Assembly (NCBI GenBank): GCA_009835735.1
Contig: VXWX01000010.1
Location: forward strand, 21,824 to 85,823
From: Acidimicrobiaceae bacterium
Lineage (GTDB): Bacteria > Actinomycetota > Acidimicrobiia > Acidimicrobiales > Aldehydirespiratoraceae
DNA length: 64,000 nt
Direction of reading: 5' to 3'
Part shown: positions 42,700 to 50,947 of the stretch, one piece after another
How the letters are laid out: every line of letters starts with the position of its first letter
Numbering within the stretch: position 1 is the first letter of the stretch
Translations under genes and position numbers: made by a program
The notes under the pieces: generated by a model
Told to the model about the DNA's origin: nothing
The model's database searches: none
Seen by the model: only the letters and a program-made list of their open reading frames with translations

Positions 42700-44184
42700 C
42701 TACCGGCCACCGACCCGCTCGCAACCTTCGTATATAATCCCCTTTTTTACCTTGCCCAGCGACGTGCGCGGCAGGTCGTCGACGAAGATCCACTCTCGTG
42801 GCCGCTTGTAGACCGCAAGCCGCTGCCCGCACCATTGCTCGAGGGTCGCCGCATCGGGCAGCGCCCCGGCTTCAGGGACTATGTAGGCCGCCGGCACCTC
42901 GCCCCAGCGCTGGTCGGGCCGTCCGATGACGGCTGCCTGGGCCACCGCGGGATGTTCGCCCAGTACCCGCTCCACCTCCGCGGGATAGACGTTCTCCCCG
43001 CCGGAGATGATGAGCTCGCGGACGCGGCCGGTGATGTAGACGAATCCGTCTTCGTCGAGGCGGCCGACATCCCCGGTCCGGTACCACCCGCCCGCGAAGG
43101 CTCGGGCTGTTTCGTCGGGACGGTTCCAGTAGTGGGTGAACAGGTTGGGCCCCCGCAGCCACAGCTCCCCCGTCCGGCCCGGCGCGACGTCGGCTCCAGC
43201 GGCGTCGACGAGCCGTAGCTGGCAGTGCTGTGCGGGTCGACCGCATGAGCCGATCCGATCCGCGTCGCCGTAGCCGAGGACGACCGCGGTCGGGCCGGTC
43301 TCGGTCGACCCATAGACCTGCACGACCCGCACGCCGTAGGCGTTGAAGCGCCGGATGAGTTCTTCGGGAACGATCGAGGACCCGCAGTTGAGAGCACCGA
43401 GGGAGCTGAGGTCTTCGGGGGTCAGCGCGCCGCAGCCCAGTAGGGCCTCCATGGCCGTCGGCACGAGCAACAGGTGCGTCGGTCGATGGCGGCGCAGGAT
43501 CGCCACGAGGCCGTCGGGATCGAACCTCTCGGCCAGCACGACCGCGCCGCCGGCAAAGAGGCAGGGGACGGTCTGGATGTTGAGCCCGCCGACATGGAAC
43601 AGCGGCAGGACCGAGGCGACGACCGAGCCGGTGCCGAACCCCTCGTGAGCCACCCCGTTCAACACGGTGTAGTGGAGCGACCGCTGCGTCAGCACCGCAC
43701 CCTTGGGCGTGCCGGTCGTGCCCGATGTGTAGACCAGCAGCAAGGGGTGCTCCGGTGCGCCCTTCTCCTGAGCGCCCGGTACGGCGTCGAGAGCCTGAGC
43801 GGCGAAGGCATCAAGATCTTCTGGTTCGGTGCCGGCACGGCGGAGCAGGTCCTCAAGGGCCGGCTCGGCCAAGACTACGGACGGCTCGCAGTCCCCAAGC
43901 TGGAAGCGAACCTCGGGAGCGGTCAGCCGGTTGTTGACAGGAACCAGGATCGCTCCCACGTGGGCGCAGGCGAAGAGCAGTTCCAGCATTTCAACGCGAT
44001 TGAGGGCGCACACCGCCACGCGGTCGCCCACATCCACGTCGCGGCTGCGAAGTTGCGCCGCCATGCCTCGAACTCGGGCAGCCAACCCGGCATAAGTGAC
44101 CTGCCCGCGATCGCTGACGACGGCCGTGCGCTGCGGCGTCCACTGGGCCCAGTGATCGATCCAGCCGAAGATGCTCGCTCTCAT
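42700..44184 (-). CDS. AMP-forming acyl-CoA synthetase/aromatic acid-CoA ligase, C-terminus replaced by IS sequence
   Basis: This 494-residue ANL-superfamily enzyme has P-loop YTSGTTGTPKGAV (near 152), YGSTETGP, GGWYRTGDVG and the catalytic lysine in LPRTSLGKVKK. It activates a carboxylic acid to its CoA thioester. The last 13 residues (GIIYEGCERVGGR) are encoded by the IS terminal repeat; the original ending, HELSLRRSPDHRTG, survives at 40036-40080. The catalytic lysine is retained, so activity may persist. It follows the molybdenum hydroxylase genes in the same direction (23-bp gap). Confidence 0.9.
   Translation of the reverse strand: MRASIFGWIDHWAQWTPQRTAVVSDRGQVTYAGLAARVRGMAAQLRSRDVDVGDRVAVCALNRVEMLELLFACAHVGAILVPVNNRLTAPEVRFQLGDCEPSVVLAEPALEDLLRRAGTEPEDLDAFAAQALDAVPGAQEKGAPEHPLLLVYTSGTTGTPKGAVLTQRSLHYTVLNGVAHEGFGTGSVVASVLPLFHVGGLNIQTVPCLFAGGAVVLAERFDPDGLVAILRRHRPTHLLLVPTAMEALLGCGALTPEDLSSLGALNCGSSIVPEELIRRFNAYGVRVVQVYGSTETGPTAVVLGYGDADRIGSCGRPAQHCQLRLVDAAGADVAPGRTGELWLRGPNLFTHYWNRPDETARAFAGGWYRTGDVGRLDEDGFVYITGRVRELIISGGENVYPAEVERVLGEHPAVAQAAVIGRPDQRWGEVPAAYIVPEAGALPDAATLEQWCGQRLAVYKRPREWIFVDDLPRTSLGKVKKGIIYEGCERVGGR
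42742..42750. repeat. Right target-site duplication of the IS
   Basis: CTTTTTTAC here is identical to 40081-40089. It encodes the VKK of the synthetase LGKVKK end. Confidence 0.85.
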
Positions 44185-44207
44185 CGCCGGGCCGCGCCCA
44201 AGAGCTG

Positions 44208-44675
44208 CTATTCCATCCGGGCGAGCGCCACCGACAGGACGGCGTCGATGATCTTGCTGTACCCGGTGCAGCGGCAGAGATTGCCGGCCAAGCCTTCACG
44301 TATGGCGGCACCGTCCGGTTCCACGCCGTCGCGCAGCAGCTGTTCGGCGGCCACAACCATGCCCGGAGTGCAGAACCCGCACTGGGCGGCGCCGTGGGTG
44401 ACGAAGGCCTCCTGCAGGTCGTTCATCATCCGCCCGCGTCCCGCGATCCCCTCGATGGTGGTGATTTCGGCACCGTCGATCTGTCCGACGGTCTGCAGGC
44501 ACGACACCACCGATCTACCGTCGACGATCACGGTGCATGCGCCGCAGTCGCCGGTGAGGCATCCCCACTTCGTGCCGATCAGGTGGAGTTGCCCGCGCAG
44601 CACCGACAGCAAGGTGTCGGACGGATCAACCGGCCGGACCACGGGATCGCCGTTGACGGTGATGCTGATCCTCAT
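44208..44675 (-). CDS. Molybdenum hydroxylase [2Fe-2S] subunit (CoxS/HcrC type)
   Basis: This 155-residue protein binds two [2Fe-2S] clusters: plant-type ferredoxin site WGCLTGDCGACTVIVDG (near 37-53) and the alpha-helical site QCGFCTPGM...NLCRCTGY (near 97-135). It passes electrons between the molybdenum and FAD subunits. ATG 44675 overlaps the end of the FAD subunit gene by four bases. All eight cysteines are seen. Confidence 0.93.
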   Translation of the reverse strand: MRISITVNGDPVVRPVDPSDTLLSVLRGQLHLIGTKWGCLTGDCGACTVIVDGRSVVSCLQTVGQIDGAEITTIEGIAGRGRMMNDLQEAFVTHGAAQCGFCTPGMVVAAEQLLRDGVEPDGAAIREGLAGNLCRCTGYSKIIDAVLSVALARME

Positions 44676-45607
44676 GCCCTCGCCCCCGAGGAAGCCGCGG
44701 CCGGCGCCCGACCGTTCACCGGAGCCAGCCCACCCGGCCACAGCCCTGCGGCCCTGGCGTGGGCGATCGACAGGGCCCTCGCTGCCAGCACCCCGGCGAC
44801 GTGGCGGCGATGCTCGGCCGTTCCGCGGGTGTCGCTGATCGGTTCGCATGCGGCCGACGCGGCCGCGCTCACTGCGCCGAGTCGCTCGGTTGTGGGTGGC
44901 GCGCCGGCCAGCAGCGATTCGAGTCCGGGTACCAGCACCGCGGTGGGTGCGACTGCGCCGAGCGCCACCCGCGCCTCCTGGACTGCTGCCTCGCGGCCCG
45001 TTCTGTCAGTCAGGACCCAGGCAGCGACGCCAACTCCGGCGAGATCCATCGCCCAGCGGACCGTCTGGCGCAGATAGCACGAGCCGCTGAGGGCAGGAGC
45101 CCGCAGGCGCACGTTCGTCAGGATCTCGCCGGTCCCCAGGATCGTGGTCCGGGGTCCGGTGGCGAAGTCAGCGACAGCCTGCCGACGCTCGCCGTTAGGG
45201 CCCTGGATCGCCGCGACGGCGTCGTGAACCATCAGCGGCGGCGCCAGTTCAGCGGCTGGAGAGGCGGTGCAGAGATTCCCGCCCAGCGTGGCCATGTTGC
45301 GGATCTGCACCGAGCCGAGGACCCTGGCCGCCTCGGCCAGAGCCGAGGCTCGGACGATGACCGCCGGATCGGATTCGATCTCCCTGACAGTGGCCGTCGC
45401 GCCGAGGTGCAGCTCGTCGCCATCCCAGCGAACGCCCCGGAGTTCGTCGATTCCGGTCACGTCCACCAGCGGCGCCTGGGGATCGGCGCGACCGAGCCGG
45501 CGGTCGATCACCAGATCGGTGCCGCCCGCGATGACCACCGCCTCCGGATTGCCGGCCAGGAATGCCACGGCCTCTCGCACCGACCCCGGCCGGTAGTAGC
45601 CGTTCAC
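44672..45607 (-). CDS. Molybdenum hydroxylase FAD-binding subunit (CoxM type)
   Basis: The product has 311 residues. AVVIAGGTDLVIDRRLG and NMATLGGNLCTASPAAELAPPLM are the two FAD-binding motifs (AGGTD and TxGGN) of this family. The C-terminal domain includes RGTAEHRRHVAGVLAARAL. GTG 45607 overlaps the large-subunit stop (GTGA), which supports translational coupling. Confidence 0.92.
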   Translation of the reverse strand: MNGYYRPGSVREAVAFLAGNPEAVVIAGGTDLVIDRRLGRADPQAPLVDVTGIDELRGVRWDGDELHLGATATVREIESDPAVIVRASALAEAARVLGSVQIRNMATLGGNLCTASPAAELAPPLMVHDAVAAIQGPNGERRQAVADFATGPRTTILGTGEILTNVRLRAPALSGSCYLRQTVRWAMDLAGVGVAAWVLTDRTGREAAVQEARVALGAVAPTAVLVPGLESLLAGAPPTTERLGAVSAAASAACEPISDTRGTAEHRRHVAGVLAARALSIAHARAAGLWPGGLAPVNGRAPAAASSGARA

Positions 45608-47928
45608 CGTGCGTTCTCGTCCGGCACGGGATGCGGGTGCTTGTCCACATGGGAGCGCTCGCCGGTCTCGATCCATCGGCGCAGCCTCCAGGGCCGGATC
45701 GGATAGGACCGGGGCCGCACCCCTACCGCGTCGGCCACTGCGTTGGCGATCGCCGCGGGGGGAAGAATGATCCCTCCCTCGCCGATCCCCTTGGCACCGA
45801 AGGGTCCGAGTTCGTCGGCGGTCTCGATGAGGGTCACATCGATCGGTGGGGCGTCCATGGCGGTGGGCATGCCGTAGTCGTGGAGGTTCGGCGCCGGGAA
45901 CCGGCCGTCCTCCACGGGGAGTTCCTCGCTCAGCGCGAGGCCGACGCCCATGACCGCGCCGCCCTCGATCTGGCCCTCGCAGCTCATGGGGTTGATGGCC
46001 CGTCCCACGTCGTGCGCGGCCCACAGCCCGAGGACCCGCACCATCCCGGTGTCCGGGTCGACCTCGACCTCGGCCACATGAGCCCCGAAGCCGTAACTGG
46101 CGGAGATGTTGCCGATGTGGTTCTCGTCCTGGCGCTGGGTGGGTGGGTCATAGAAGGCAGAGGTCATGATGATCGAGCTGCCCTCTCGCAGCAGCCGCCG
46201 GCGCACGGCCTTCTCGTAGCGCAGGGTTGCGGTGGGCTCTCCGGGCACCGAGATGACCCCGTCCCGGATGGTGAGCGACCGGGCCGGACGGTCGAGCACC
46301 TCTGCTGCCGCCTCCAGGAGCTCGTCGCGGGCCTTGGCCGCGGCCATGCGGGCCGCGTTGCCGGCGACGAAGGTGGTACGGCTGGCGTGAACGCCCACAT
46401 CCCAGGGCTTGACGTCGGTGTCGTCGTGGCTGACGCTGACCGCTTCGAGCGGCACCCCCAGCGTCTCAGCCACGATCATGGCGAGCGCCGTCTCGGAACC
46501 CTGCCCGAGTTCCGAGGATCCGGAGATGAGGGCGACTCGTCCCGAGTCGTCGATCTTGATCATGGCCCCGCAGCCGTCCGATCCGTAGATGCGGGCACCG
46601 CCGCCGACGTGCACATACGCCGCCGCGCCGAGCCCCCGGTGCTGGCTGCGCATCCGGCCGCGGCGCTGGTCCCAGCCGGACTTGCGTCTCACCGTCTCCA
46701 GGCACTCACTGAGCCCGCAGGACGTGATCTCCAGGCCTTGGGGGGTCACGTCGCCGGGGCGGTTGGCGTTCTTGAGCCTCAGGTCCATCGGGTCCATGCC
46801 CAGGGCGTCGGCCAGTTCCTCCATCTGCTGCTCGACTGCGAATGTGGCCTGGGGATTGCCGAAGCCCCTCACCGAGCCGCCGTAGTTCTTGTTGGTGTAG
46901 ACGACTTTGGCGGCCAGCCGCGACGTGCCGACCCGGTACATGGAGGTGACGGTGTTCATCGCCACCAGCAGCGCGTGCGAGCCCCAGGCGTTGTAGGCGC
47001 CATTGTCGGAGACGACCTCGGCGTGGCGAAACTGCAGGGTGCCGTCGGCGGCGGCGCCCGTTCGCAGCCGGAAGTGGATCGGCTGGCGGGTGCGGGTGCC
47101 GGTGAACTCTTCCTCGCGGCTCATGGCCAGCTTGACCGGACGCCCGGCAGCCCTGGCGAGCATCACCGCGATGAAGTCGTGGGCGTCGATGTCGATCTTG
47201 CCGCCGAAGCTCCCGCCTACTGGGGGCTGCCTCACGGTGACGCGCCGCCAGTCCAGTCCGAGGCAGTCGGCCAGCTCCTTGCGGTACATGAACACCATGT
47301 GCACCGGGCTGATGACCTCCAGGTGGCCGTCAGCATCGAAGCCAGCGATGACCACATGCGTCTCGATCGGCGCGGGAGCCGCCTGAGGGCTCGAGTAGCT
47401 GCCACTCACGATCACCGCCGACCGCCGCTCGGCCTCGGCCAGATCGCCGGTCTGGAAGTTCCACTCCATTGACACGTTGCCTTCGATGTCGAGCTCGTCG
47501 TGGATCCGGGGAGCGCCCGGTTGCAGGGCTTCGAAGGGATCGTCCACGGCGGGCAGCAACTCGTACTCCACGCTGATCAGGTCGAGGGCGCTCTGGGCGG
47601 TCGCCGCGTCCACGGCGGCGACGGCGGCCACCTCGTCCCCGACGCAGCGGACTACCCGGTCCTTGAGCGGGATGTTGTCGTGGCCGTACCCGAACGGTCG
47701 CTGGGTGACGTTGCCGGCGTGGACCACCGCATAGACGCCCGGGACGGCTTCCGCCGCGGAGGCGTCGACGCTCAGGATCCGGGCATGGGGATACGGGCTG
47801 CGCTTGATGGCCCCGGCCAGCAGCCCGCTCATCTTCAGGTCGTCGGCGTAGGTGGTGCGCCCTGTGACCTTGTCGGGAGCATCGAGTTTCGGGATCCGCT
47901 TGCCCACGACTGCGTAGTCGGACCGCAT
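45604..47928 (-). CDS. Molybdenum hydroxylase large subunit, xanthine dehydrogenase family
   Basis: This 774-residue Mo-cofactor subunit has VGGSFGGKIDIDAH, SVRGFGNPQATFAVEQQMEELA, GSSELGQGSETALAMI and the catalytic glutamate in AKGIGEGGII. The RGFGxPQ loop fits hydroxylases such as 4-hydroxybenzoyl-CoA reductase or nicotinate/purine hydroxylases and not CO dehydrogenase (no AYxCSFR). With the FAD and Fe-S subunits it forms a soluble enzyme that hydroxylates (hetero)aromatic rings or reduces a phenol-CoA. ATG 47928 (MRSDYAVVG) lies about 3 bases after the predicted transcript start, so it may be leaderless; a TTG at 47967 is less likely. Confidence 0.93.
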   Translation of the reverse strand: MRSDYAVVGKRIPKLDAPDKVTGRTTYADDLKMSGLLAGAIKRSPYPHARILSVDASAAEAVPGVYAVVHAGNVTQRPFGYGHDNIPLKDRVVRCVGDEVAAVAAVDAATAQSALDLISVEYELLPAVDDPFEALQPGAPRIHDELDIEGNVSMEWNFQTGDLAEAERRSAVIVSGSYSSPQAAPAPIETHVVIAGFDADGHLEVISPVHMVFMYRKELADCLGLDWRRVTVRQPPVGGSFGGKIDIDAHDFIAVMLARAAGRPVKLAMSREEEFTGTRTRQPIHFRLRTGAAADGTLQFRHAEVVSDNGAYNAWGSHALLVAMNTVTSMYRVGTSRLAAKVVYTNKNYGGSVRGFGNPQATFAVEQQMEELADALGMDPMDLRLKNANRPGDVTPQGLEITSCGLSECLETVRRKSGWDQRRGRMRSQHRGLGAAAYVHVGGGARIYGSDGCGAMIKIDDSGRVALISGSSELGQGSETALAMIVAETLGVPLEAVSVSHDDTDVKPWDVGVHASRTTFVAGNAARMAAAKARDELLEAAAEVLDRPARSLTIRDGVISVPGEPTATLRYEKAVRRRLLREGSSIIMTSAFYDPPTQRQDENHIGNISASYGFGAHVAEVEVDPDTGMVRVLGLWAAHDVGRAINPMSCEGQIEGGAVMGVGLALSEELPVEDGRFPAPNLHDYGMPTAMDAPPIDVTLIETADELGPFGAKGIGEGGIILPPAAIANAVADAVGVRPRSYPIRPWRLRRWIETGERSHVDKHPHPVPDENAR

Positions 47929-47937
47929 TGACCGGCG

Positions 47938-47967
47938 AGTATGTTTCAATATGTAGTGACATGTCAA
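47938..47967 (-). promoter_or_regulatory. Sigma-70-like promoter of the molybdenum hydroxylase operon
   Basis: On the minus strand TTGACA (47962-47967) and CATACT (47938-47943) are 18 bp apart. The expected start of transcription falls beside ATG 47928. The -35 overlaps the perfect palindrome TGACATGTCA, a possible operator. The CoA ligase gene at 48013 is divergent. Confidence 0.55.
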
Positions 47968-48012
47968 ACTTATTGCGCCGCGGTCGACCGGGTGTGCCGT
48001 GCGCGTTGAGCC

Positions 48013-50046
48013 GTGGCTGAGACTCCGGACCTGAACCCGCTATTCCTGCCCCGGTCAGTGGCGGTGTACGGCGCTTCTACCCGGGATCCGTCCAGACTCG
48101 GGAACCGCCTGCTGCGCAATGCCATCGGTTCGGCATTGGACAAGGTGAGGGTGATCAGCCCGACCTCTGGCACCGCTGAGGGGCTACGCACCACTCGTTC
48201 ACTGGCCGGTGGTGTGGACCTGGCGTTGATCTCCGTGCCGGCGGTGTCCGTGGAGGCCGCCATGAATGACGCCGCGGCCGGAGGCGCACGGGCCGCGATC
48301 GTGCTGACGTCCGGTTTCGCCGAGACAGGCCAGGAGGGTCGGGCTGCTCAAGAACGGCTCCGAGCAATCGCTTCCGGAGCGGGAATGCGGTTCCTGGGCC
48401 CCAACTGCATGGGGGTGATCAGCCGGCTGGACGGCGGGCGGTGGATGAACGGCTCCTACTTCTGGGACGTCGACCTCGCGCCGGGCGGGGTGACCATGCT
48501 CAGCCAGTCCGGCGCGTTCGGCGGCATGTTCCTCGCGGAGATGAGCCGGAGGGGTCTGGGAGTCTGCCGGTTCGCCAGCCTCGGCAATGCTGCCGACGTT
48601 GACGAGACACAGGTCTTGCGGTGGCTCGCCCAGGACGACCAGACCAGGGTCATCGGCCTCTTCGCGGAGGCGCTGTCCGGAGGCCGCGGCTTCGTTGAGA
48701 CAGTGAGTTCGATATCGGCCCAGAGACCGGTAGTGGTGCTGAAGGCCGGCAAGACAGCCACCGGCGCCCGGGCCGCCATCAGCCACACCGGCTCCATCGC
48801 CGGCGCCCACGGAGCGGCGGCGGCCGCACTCAGGCGAGCAGGCGCGATGGAGGCGCAGACGGCCGACGAGTTCTTCGACCTGCTGGCAGTGGCCGCCTCC
48901 CCCATGCATCCCCCCGCCGGTCCGCGACTAGCCGTCGTGACGATCTCGGGGGGACCGTCAGTGCTGGCCGCCGACGAGGCAGAACGGCTGGGCCTCGTCC
49001 TGCCACGGCTGGCTGACTCGACGCTGAGGGCCCTCAAGGCCGTCGTGCCCTCGTTCGCCGCGACCGGCAACCCTGTCGATCTCACCCCTCAATGCCCACC
49101 TGAGGCGTACGCGCCCGCTGTGAATGCGGTCTACCGCGACCCGACCGTCGACGGAGTTGTGGTGATCGACTGCGGCCTCGACGTCGTAGAGCTCGCTGAC
49201 GGCGTGGCCGCAGCCCACAAGCACACCGGCAAGCCGACGGTGGCATTCACAACCGACACGCCCATCGTGTCCGGGAGGCTCGCGGCGGCCGGTGTACCCC
49301 TGCTGCCCTCGCCCGAACGGGCGGTGAGAGCCTTCGCGTCACTGATGCGACGATCGCCGAGACAGCGCTCGATGCGCGGGACGGGCCGACCGGAGCCCGA
49401 AGCAAGCACAGCTGAGCCCCGAGACCTCACGGCTCTGACGGAATGGGAGTCCAAGCAGAGGCTGCGCGGCCTTCCCCTGGTTCCGGAGCGTCGGACCAGA
49501 TCGCCGGCCGAAGCCGCCCGCGCCGTCGCGGAGCTGCGAGCCCCGCTCGTCGCGAAGGCCTCCGGCGTCGCCCACAAGTCGGAACAAGGCCTAGTGAGGT
49601 TGGACCTGTCCCCCGAAGAGGTTCTCGACGTCTGGCAGGAGCTTGCCGACACAGGCGACGGGGCCGTCCTCGTTGCCGAGTTCATCCGAGGCGAGCTGGA
49701 ACTCGTTGTCGGTGGTCTTCGCGATCCGCACTTCGGGCCGGCCGTCACGATCGGGCTGGGAGGCACAGCGGCCGAGATCCTCGACGACACCGTCACCGTC
49801 CTCGTCCCGCCCGAGCCGGGAGAGGTCGAGTCCGCGGTCAGGGCGCTCAAGGGTGCTCCGCTGCTCCACGGCTACCGGGGCGCCAACCCCCTAGACCTCG
49901 ACGCGCTCGAGGCAATCGTCCAAGCCGTGGCCGACGCCCTCGACAAGCAGGACGAGATCATCGAGATCGACTGCAACCCCGTGATCATCTGCGGAGGCTC
50001 TCCGAGAGTCGCAGACGCCCTAGTGGTCATCAGACGCTCTGATTAA
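48013..50046 (+). CDS. NDP-forming acyl-CoA ligase (fused alpha-beta)
   Basis: This 677-residue enzyme resembles ADP-forming acetyl-CoA synthetases. The CoA-binding domain is FLPRSVAVYGASTRDPSRLG (near 11-30) with GFAETGQEG and LGPNCMGV. The phosphohistidine segment is AAISHTGSIAGAH (near 257). The ATP-grasp part starts near 480 (LVAKASGVAHKSEQGLVRL, IGLGGTAAEILDD, IEIDCNPVI). These enzymes interconvert acyl-CoA and acid with nucleotide phosphorylation. No acetyltransferase domain is attached. Start GTG 48013 is divergent from the molybdenum hydroxylase operon. Confidence 0.88.
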   Translation: MAETPDLNPLFLPRSVAVYGASTRDPSRLGNRLLRNAIGSALDKVRVISPTSGTAEGLRTTRSLAGGVDLALISVPAVSVEAAMNDAAAGGARAAIVLTSGFAETGQEGRAAQERLRAIASGAGMRFLGPNCMGVISRLDGGRWMNGSYFWDVDLAPGGVTMLSQSGAFGGMFLAEMSRRGLGVCRFASLGNAADVDETQVLRWLAQDDQTRVIGLFAEALSGGRGFVETVSSISAQRPVVVLKAGKTATGARAAISHTGSIAGAHGAAAAALRRAGAMEAQTADEFFDLLAVAASPMHPPAGPRLAVVTISGGPSVLAADEAERLGLVLPRLADSTLRALKAVVPSFAATGNPVDLTPQCPPEAYAPAVNAVYRDPTVDGVVVIDCGLDVVELADGVAAAHKHTGKPTVAFTTDTPIVSGRLAAAGVPLLPSPERAVRAFASLMRRSPRQRSMRGTGRPEPEASTAEPRDLTALTEWESKQRLRGLPLVPERRTRSPAEAARAVAELRAPLVAKASGVAHKSEQGLVRLDLSPEEVLDVWQELADTGDGAVLVAEFIRGELELVVGGLRDPHFGPAVTIGLGGTAAEILDDTVTVLVPPEPGEVESAVRALKGAPLLHGYRGANPLDLDALEAIVQAVADALDKQDEIIEIDCNPVIICGGSPRVADALVVIRRSD

Positions 50047-50050
50047 TAAT

Positions 50051-50062
50051 TCAACTAGTTGA
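50051..50062. promoter_or_regulatory. Perfect 12-bp palindrome between convergent genes
   Basis: TCAACTAGTTGA is its own complement. It sits 4 bp after the CoA ligase stop. The position argues against a promoter operator; it may be a processing site or chance. Confidence 0.25.
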
Positions 50063-50070
50063 TACATCTT

Positions 50071-50091
50071 GAGAAGGCTTGCTCCCTTCTC
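50071..50091. terminator. Hairpin between convergent genes
   Basis: GAGAAGG (50071-50077) pairs with CCTTCTC (50085-50091) around a 7-base loop. No T-run follows, so it is a likely but weak bidirectional terminator for the CoA ligase and hydratase genes. Confidence 0.5.
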
Positions 50092-50109
50092 GGGCTCCCC
50101 AGCGTCCCG

Positions 50110-50898
50110 TCAGCGGGCCAGGCGGGTTGACACGCGGCCCAGCGGACCCAGGTCGGCGGACACCTCGGCGCCGGGGCCGACCGGCCTCATCGGGCCGAGC
50201 GACCCGGTCATGAGGCACTCACCTGCTCGCAGGGGCGTGCCGCGCTCGCACATCACATCGGCCAGCCACACCGCGGCGTTCAGCGGGTTGCCGAGGCACG
50301 CAGCGCCGGTTCCTGTAGCGGCGAGTTCACCGTTGATCGTCATGCTCATCTCGATGTCCCGCAGGTCCACGGCTTCGAGGCTCACCGGACGGGTACCCAC
50401 CACATAGAGCCCGCAGCTGGCGTTGTCGGCGACGGTGTCGACGATGGTGATGTCCCACCCCGAGATGCGGCTGTCGACGATCTCCAGCGCAGGCAGCACA
50501 TAGGCCGTCGCGTCGATGACGTCCACCACGCAGTGTCCGTCCTTGTCAAGGTCACGGTCGATGACCAGCGCCACCTCGGCCTCGACCCGGGGCTGCAGCA
50601 GCCGGCCCGCCTCGATGTCGGCGCCGTCAGCCAGGCACATATCAGCGAACAGAACGCCATAGTCGGGCTGGTCCACGCCCAGCTGCTCCTGCACCACCTT
50701 GGCCGTGAGTCCGATCTTGTGGCCGCTCACCCGGCGGCCGGCGGCCACATCCAGCTCGACATTGTGCTGCTGCACTGCATAGGCGGCATCAACATCGGTC
50801 GATGTACCCAACACCTCGCGAACGGGGTCGCACGGCACACCGGTCTCCGCCGCTGTACGCAACTGATCCGCCGCGGCCTCAACCAGCTCCAGACTCAT
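50110..50898 (-). CDS. 2-keto-4-pentenoate hydratase / 2-oxo-hepta-3-ene-dioate hydratase family
   Basis: This 262-residue MhpD/HpaH-type hydratase has AYAVQQHNVELDVAAGRRVSGHKIG, VLFADMCL, QPRVEAEVALVIDRDL (acidic metal ligands), DTVADNASCGLYVVG and GTGAACLGNPLNAAVWLA. In meta-cleavage pathways it hydrates the 2-hydroxydienoate released by the C-C hydrolase. It matches the dioxygenase and hydrolase at 26-31 kb. The aldolase and aldehyde dehydrogenase that would follow are not in the window. ATG 50898 (MSLELVEAA) is preferred to 50910. Confidence 0.9.
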   Translation of the reverse strand: MSLELVEAAADQLRTAAETGVPCDPVREVLGTSTDVDAAYAVQQHNVELDVAAGRRVSGHKIGLTAKVVQEQLGVDQPDYGVLFADMCLADGADIEAGRLLQPRVEAEVALVIDRDLDKDGHCVVDVIDATAYVLPALEIVDSRISGWDITIVDTVADNASCGLYVVGTRPVSLEAVDLRDIEMSMTINGELAATGTGAACLGNPLNAAVWLADVMCERGTPLRAGECLMTGSLGPMRPVGPGAEVSADLGPLGRVSTRLAR

Positions 50899-50947
50899 GC
50901 CTTCCATCACTCCCGCACCGGCCGGGTCACCCTGTCCCGGAGCGCAC

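Larger units (their letters stand above)
40090..42741. mobile_element. IS1595-family element with passenger genes
   Basis: The terminal inverted repeats are 40090-40113 (GGGAATTATATACGAAGGTT and four more bases) and 42719-42741 (complement, one A shorter). They are flanked by the repeated target CTTTTTTAC. The 2,652-bp element contains a transposase, a minus-strand coiled-coil ORF, an SLH-type exported protein and a 44-residue ORF. Minimal IS1595 elements are near 1 kb, and passenger genes are known in this family. Near-identical ends and target copies indicate a recent insertion. Confidence 0.9.

Noticed and set aside
45604-47928. Carbon monoxide dehydrogenase large subunit
   Set aside because: The CoxL active-site loop AYxCSFR is absent; the RGFGxPQ loop points to other molybdenum hydroxylases.
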